From assembly GCA_019422105.1 (NCBI GenBank), contig JAHZDZ010000003.1:237094-301093 (forward strand): a DNA stretch of 64,000 nt. Direction: 5' to 3'. The stretch is from Bacillota bacterium (lineage in GTDB: Bacteria; Bacillota; Clostridia; Lachnospirales; Anaerotignaceae). Below the pieces are notes generated by a model. It worked only from the letters and a program-made list of their open reading frames with translations. It did no database searches and was not told the origin of the DNA. A program made the position numbers and the translations under genes. Positions 61,627 through 64,000 of this stretch are shown here, piece after piece (the first letter of the stretch is position 1; each line of letters opens with the position of its first letter).

Positions 61627-62893
61627 TGCGATGGAGAAAATATCCCTGTACATCGACGGAGAACTGAATGAGGCGGAAGCGGAAGCGCTTTTGGCGCATT
61701 TGGAAGGCTGTAAAGCATGCAAAAGGGAATATGAAGAAATAAAGAGTTTGGTAGACAGTCTGCGGGATTTAGATGAAATAGAATTGCCGCCGGGGTATCA
61801 TGAGGAACTTATGAAAAAAATTGCATCTGCAAACGTGGTTTCTTTTCCCTCGGATAAGAAAGAAATGAAAACTCACCGCTGGAGAAAATATTCCACAGCG
61901 GCGGCGGCTCTTATCCTCCTTCTGGCAGTGGGCAGCCAGTTTGGAAATATCAAAAAGGCGAACGAGCAGAAGGATCAAATGATGAACAATGCCAGAAGCA
62001 TGGAATCTGCGGAGCAAAATAGCAGTGACGGTACAGCTTTCTCTTTGGAAGAGGGGATGGCACCTGAAAATTTGAAGACGGATGGGGTGTCAGCGGATGA
62101 AAGCCAGACGGCGAATAAGGGAAAAGGTGAAAATAGGATAAGCGAAGAGGATGAAGCAGAACTGCCCAAAGCAGACGGGAATGTTGCTGCTGAAAACGGT
62201 AACATGAGTTCTTTTGCCGGGGATGCGAAAAAGAAGGAAAGCGTAACAGAAGGAAGTGTACAGATGGAAAAAGCGGCGGCGCAGGCAGCGGCTATTCCTG
62301 AAACTGCCTCTGTAGAAAACGGCGAGCCTGTTGACAGTGGTGAAGATGCAGGGCAGACAGGGCCAATGCTTCGCTCTGCGGTTCCCTATGCTGCTGAAGC
62401 GGAGGAAATAAAGGAAGCCAAGACCTGGGAAGTTATCATCGAAAAGACAGACGCATTGGAGGCTATTGATAAAATTGAGGCGGTAATTGTTTCAAACGGC
62501 GGTTACTTTGTGACAGCGGCAGGAAATGACTCAGCGGTTGAAAATACGGCGGAGCTTATACTGGAAAAGAGCACAGGAGAATTTCGCGTCCCCAGCCAGC
62601 AGTATGAAACGGCAAAGACCGAAATTATGAAGAATATTGTGATAGTTTCGCAGGAAGAGAAAAATGAGGATGAAACTGATGAATATAAAAATGCGGAAAG
62701 CGTTATTACGAATGAAACATTAAATGTAAAAAGCCTGACAAATGAATTGAGCAAAGCGGCGTCTTCCGAGGAAAAAGAAAGGCTTGAAAATGAGTTGAAT
62801 ATTTCCCGGGAAAACATCGCGCTGAATCAGAATAAATTGGAGGAAATTGATAATTCAGTGGCTTATGCCTCCATACAAATTCAGCTGAAATAA
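61613..62893 (+). CDS. Anti-sigma factor: zinc-finger domain fused to DUF4349
   Basis: 426 aa. The N-terminal zf-HC2 anti-sigma domain (residues ~1-60) contains HLEGCKACKREY, the HxxxCxxC zinc motif that holds the sigma factor. One membrane helix follows at about 92-108. An extracellular, low-complexity Glu/Ala-rich stretch leads to a DUF4349-like domain (~265-426) with a long helical hairpin rich in Glu, Asn and Lys. Most DUF4349 proteins end in a membrane helix; this one stops after IQIQLK. The extracellular domain is the likely signal sensor controlling release of the sigma factor. ATG 61613 follows GAAAGGAGG. Confidence 0.87.
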   Translation: MRCSDAMEKISLYIDGELNEAEAEALLAHLEGCKACKREYEEIKSLVDSLRDLDEIELPPGYHEELMKKIASANVVSFPSDKKEMKTHRWRKYSTAAAALILLLAVGSQFGNIKKANEQKDQMMNNARSMESAEQNSSDGTAFSLEEGMAPENLKTDGVSADESQTANKGKGENRISEEDEAELPKADGNVAAENGNMSSFAGDAKKKESVTEGSVQMEKAAAQAAAIPETASVENGEPVDSGEDAGQTGPMLRSAVPYAAEAEEIKEAKTWEVIIEKTDALEAIDKIEAVIVSNGGYFVTAAGNDSAVENTAELILEKSTGEFRVPSQQYETAKTEIMKNIVIVSQEEKNEDETDEYKNAESVITNETLNVKSLTNELSKAASSEEKERLENELNISRENIALNQNKLEEIDNSVAYASIQIQLK

Positions 62894-62905
62894 ATGTTTT
62901 ATGAT

Positions 62906-62944
62906 AAAAAAGCGGTTCCAGGTGTTTTTGGAGGCTGCTTTTTT
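62906..62944 (+). terminator. Intrinsic terminator after the anti-sigma gene
   Basis: AAAAAGC (62906 onward) pairs with GCTTTTT (ending near 62944), with further G-U-containing pairs in the stem and T6 at its end. Confidence 0.72.
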
Positions 62945-63003
62945 ATTATCGGTAAAAAGGATGGGATTATTGTAAATTTTTGATTATTCATTTATTATTC
63001 TTT

Positions 63004-63040
63004 GATTGTCGACCCGTATTTAAAAAAATAGTTGACAATC
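63004..63040. promoter_or_regulatory. BirA-like operator overlapping the bioY promoter
   Basis: GATTGTCGAC (63004-63013) and GTTGACAATC (63031-63040) form an inverted repeat with one mismatched pair across a 17-nt spacer. The spacing and TTGTNNAC...GTNNACAA cores resemble Firmicutes BirA sites. The right half covers the -35 box. Confidence 0.7.
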
Positions 63041-63060
63041 GGTGGGCTTATCTGTATAAT
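63032..63060 (+). promoter_or_regulatory. Consensus promoter of bioY
   Basis: TTGACA (63032-63037), 17-nt spacer, TATAAT (63055-63060), a perfect sigma-A match 30 nt before the start. Confidence 0.9.
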
Positions 63061-63089
63061 CTTTTTTAAAAGACAGGAGGTTTTTATAC

Positions 63090-63656
63090 ATGAGGACAAA
63101 GGAAATGATATTATGCGGGCTGTTTGCTGCTATGATATGTATCAGTACGGTTTTTACAATACCGCTGCCTTTTACGCCGGTGCCTATTACCTTGCAGGTG
63201 ATGGCTGTCTGCGTGTCGGGGGCGCTTCTTGGTGCAAAAAGAGGCGGGATTTCCGTATTAGTATACATATTGATTGGATTTACGGGTATTCCGGTTTTTT
63301 CCGGAATGAAAGGAGGGCCTAATGTTTTATTTGGGGCTACAGGGGGGTATATTATCGGCTTTATACCGGCGGCCATGATAATCGGTTTTTTACTTTCAAG
63401 ATATGATTTGAAAGATAGTACGGCATATAAATTGTGTGCTATTGTTTTGTCAATGCTGGCAGGCTTGTTTGTCATTTATGCCGTAGGCACGGTACAGCTG
63501 ATGTTTTTGACTGATATGAGTCTTTCGGAAGCGCTTATGGCAGCAGTTATACCGTTCATACCACTGGATTTATTGAAAATAGCCTGTGCTTCAGCCGTTA
63601 CCTATTTTGTGAGGGAAAATGCATATGCCTCAAAGCTTTTAGAGGTACGGGCATGA
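63090..63656 (+). CDS. bioY: Biotin transporter BioY (ECF substrate-binding S component)
   Basis: 188-aa, six-helix membrane protein capturing biotin for an energy-coupling-factor transporter. Typical segments are FTIPLPFTPVPITLQVMAV near the N-terminus, GAKRGGISVLVYILIGFTGIPVFSG, and GPNVLFGATGGYIIGFIPAAM. No ECF ATPases or EcfT are adjacent, so it probably shares a general ECF module. The ATG at 63090 follows AGGAGG. A BirA-like operator over its promoter implies repression when biotin is sufficient. Confidence 0.94.
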   Translation: MRTKEMILCGLFAAMICISTVFTIPLPFTPVPITLQVMAVCVSGALLGAKRGGISVLVYILIGFTGIPVFSGMKGGPNVLFGATGGYIIGFIPAAMIIGFLLSRYDLKDSTAYKLCAIVLSMLAGLFVIYAVGTVQLMFLTDMSLSEALMAAVIPFIPLDLLKIACASAVTYFVRENAYASKLLEVRA

Positions 63657-63769
63657 AATAAAAAACCAGAATTGGAAAAATAAAAGTTATTGGTTTATAA
63701 AGATATGGATTTTTTATAAAATATTTCTAGTTTAATATAAAAAATAAATATTTCTATATGCTTTTATTC

Positions 63770-64000
63770 AAGAAAAGTACCAAAAGAGCTGGGGATTGGC
63801 GCAATCTCTCTAGTCCTCCGAAAGGAAAGAAATCCGCGGAGCAAAGCGAGCTTTGCGACTGATAGGAGCAAAAGTTCTGACCATGAATCCCGAAGATAGA
63901 CGGGACGGGCAATGGCCGCTTTTCCAGAAAGGAAAAGTTCTGACCATGAATCCCGAAGATAGACGGGACGGTCATAGACCGCTTTTCCAGAAAGGAAAAG
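63770..64000. repeat. Intergenic repeat element ending in a 63-bp tandem array
   Basis: AAGAAAAGTACCAAAAG at 63770-63786 matches, in reverse, the palindrome flank near 5.74 kb. From 63871 the unit beginning AAAGTTCTGACCATGAATCC repeats with a 63-nt period (63874, 63937 and 64000 are equivalent positions) and runs off the window. Copies differ at a few bases near GGGCAATGG/GGTCATAGA. The period is a multiple of three, so an ORF runs through on the minus strand, but I do not regard it as a gene. Confidence 0.7.

Noticed and set aside
63754..63975. Minus-strand ORF with a repeated 21-residue unit
   Set aside because: It is produced by the 63-bp tandem repeat, lacks a ribosome binding site, and its composition is not protein-like. 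I treat the DNA repeat as the feature.
1..64000. tRNA, rRNA, prophage or insertion sequence genes
   Set aside because: I looked for tRNA-like cloverleaf ends, 16S/23S cores, transposase and integrase motifs and found none I could support.

Overview
The window looks like a chromosomal segment of an endospore-forming, Gram-positive anaerobe of class Clostridia, most likely a Lachnospirales member. The grounds are a complete spoVA operon, intrinsic terminators with long T-runs, AGGAGG-type ribosome binding sites with frequent TTG/GTG starts, S-layer-homology and sortase-anchored surface proteins, amino-acid fermentation enzymes, and no outer-membrane genes. Base composition looks mid-40s % GC by eye (not computed). 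I see no rRNA, tRNA, CRISPR array, phage or transposase gene. Genus placement is inference.

Layout. 1-2.7 kb: 3' end of a purine operon (purM-purN-purD). 2.8-5.4 kb: an HD-domain phosphohydrolase, a ~320-nt intergenic segment with nested long-range pairing that looks like a structured RNA, and a GT4 glycosyltransferase. 5.5-5.8 kb: a palindromic intergenic repeat, with relatives at the right end of the window. 5.9-12.3 kb: a sugar or polyol catabolic locus with a SorC-type regulator and Zn-dehydrogenase on the minus strand, diverging from a split transketolase, an AraD/FucA-family enzyme and an FGGY kinase; matching operator-like half-sites lie at both divergent promoters. 12.4-17.8 kb: amino-acid catabolism (PLP gamma-lyase, Na+/alanine symporter, diaminopropionate ammonia-lyase, YgeY hydrolase). 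18.3-24.4 kb: single-gene units (patatin, MscS, hemolysin III, DUF1836 regulator, dicarboxylate/glutamate symporter, MBL hydrolase). 24.6-27.7 kb: spoVAA-AB-AC-AD-AE, preceded by a small exported-peptide gene and a sigma-G-like promoter. 27.9-31.4 kb: an HD protein, then a YfcC transporter with an M20D amidohydrolase. 31.8-36.1 kb, minus strand: two-component system plus FtsX-type ABC exporter, resembling peptide-antibiotic detoxification modules.

36.7-42.3 kb: an 1879-residue S-layer-homology protein built of about two dozen GGG-turn repeats. 42.6-45.6 kb: a small membrane protein and an EF-G2-type GTPase. 45.8-55.3 kb: signalling genes, namely a regulator with two GntR-type winged helices, a PAS/degenerate-GGDEF/EAL protein, a solute-binding lipoprotein and a hybrid histidine kinase that overlaps the lipoprotein gene, with no permease. 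55.8-60.7 kb: a 1638-residue sortase-anchored adhesin-like protein behind a leader with a possible terminator/antiterminator switch. 61-62.9 kb: an ECF sigma factor and its zinc-finger anti-sigma factor fused to DUF4349. 63-63.7 kb: bioY behind a BirA-like operator. The window ends inside a 63-bp tandem repeat.

The strongest leads for something undescribed are the structured RNA candidate at 3.4-3.75 kb, the GGG-turn S-layer protein, the putative attenuator before the sortase-anchored protein, the permease-less binding-protein/kinase/EAL cluster, and the split-transketolase sugar locus with its two operators.
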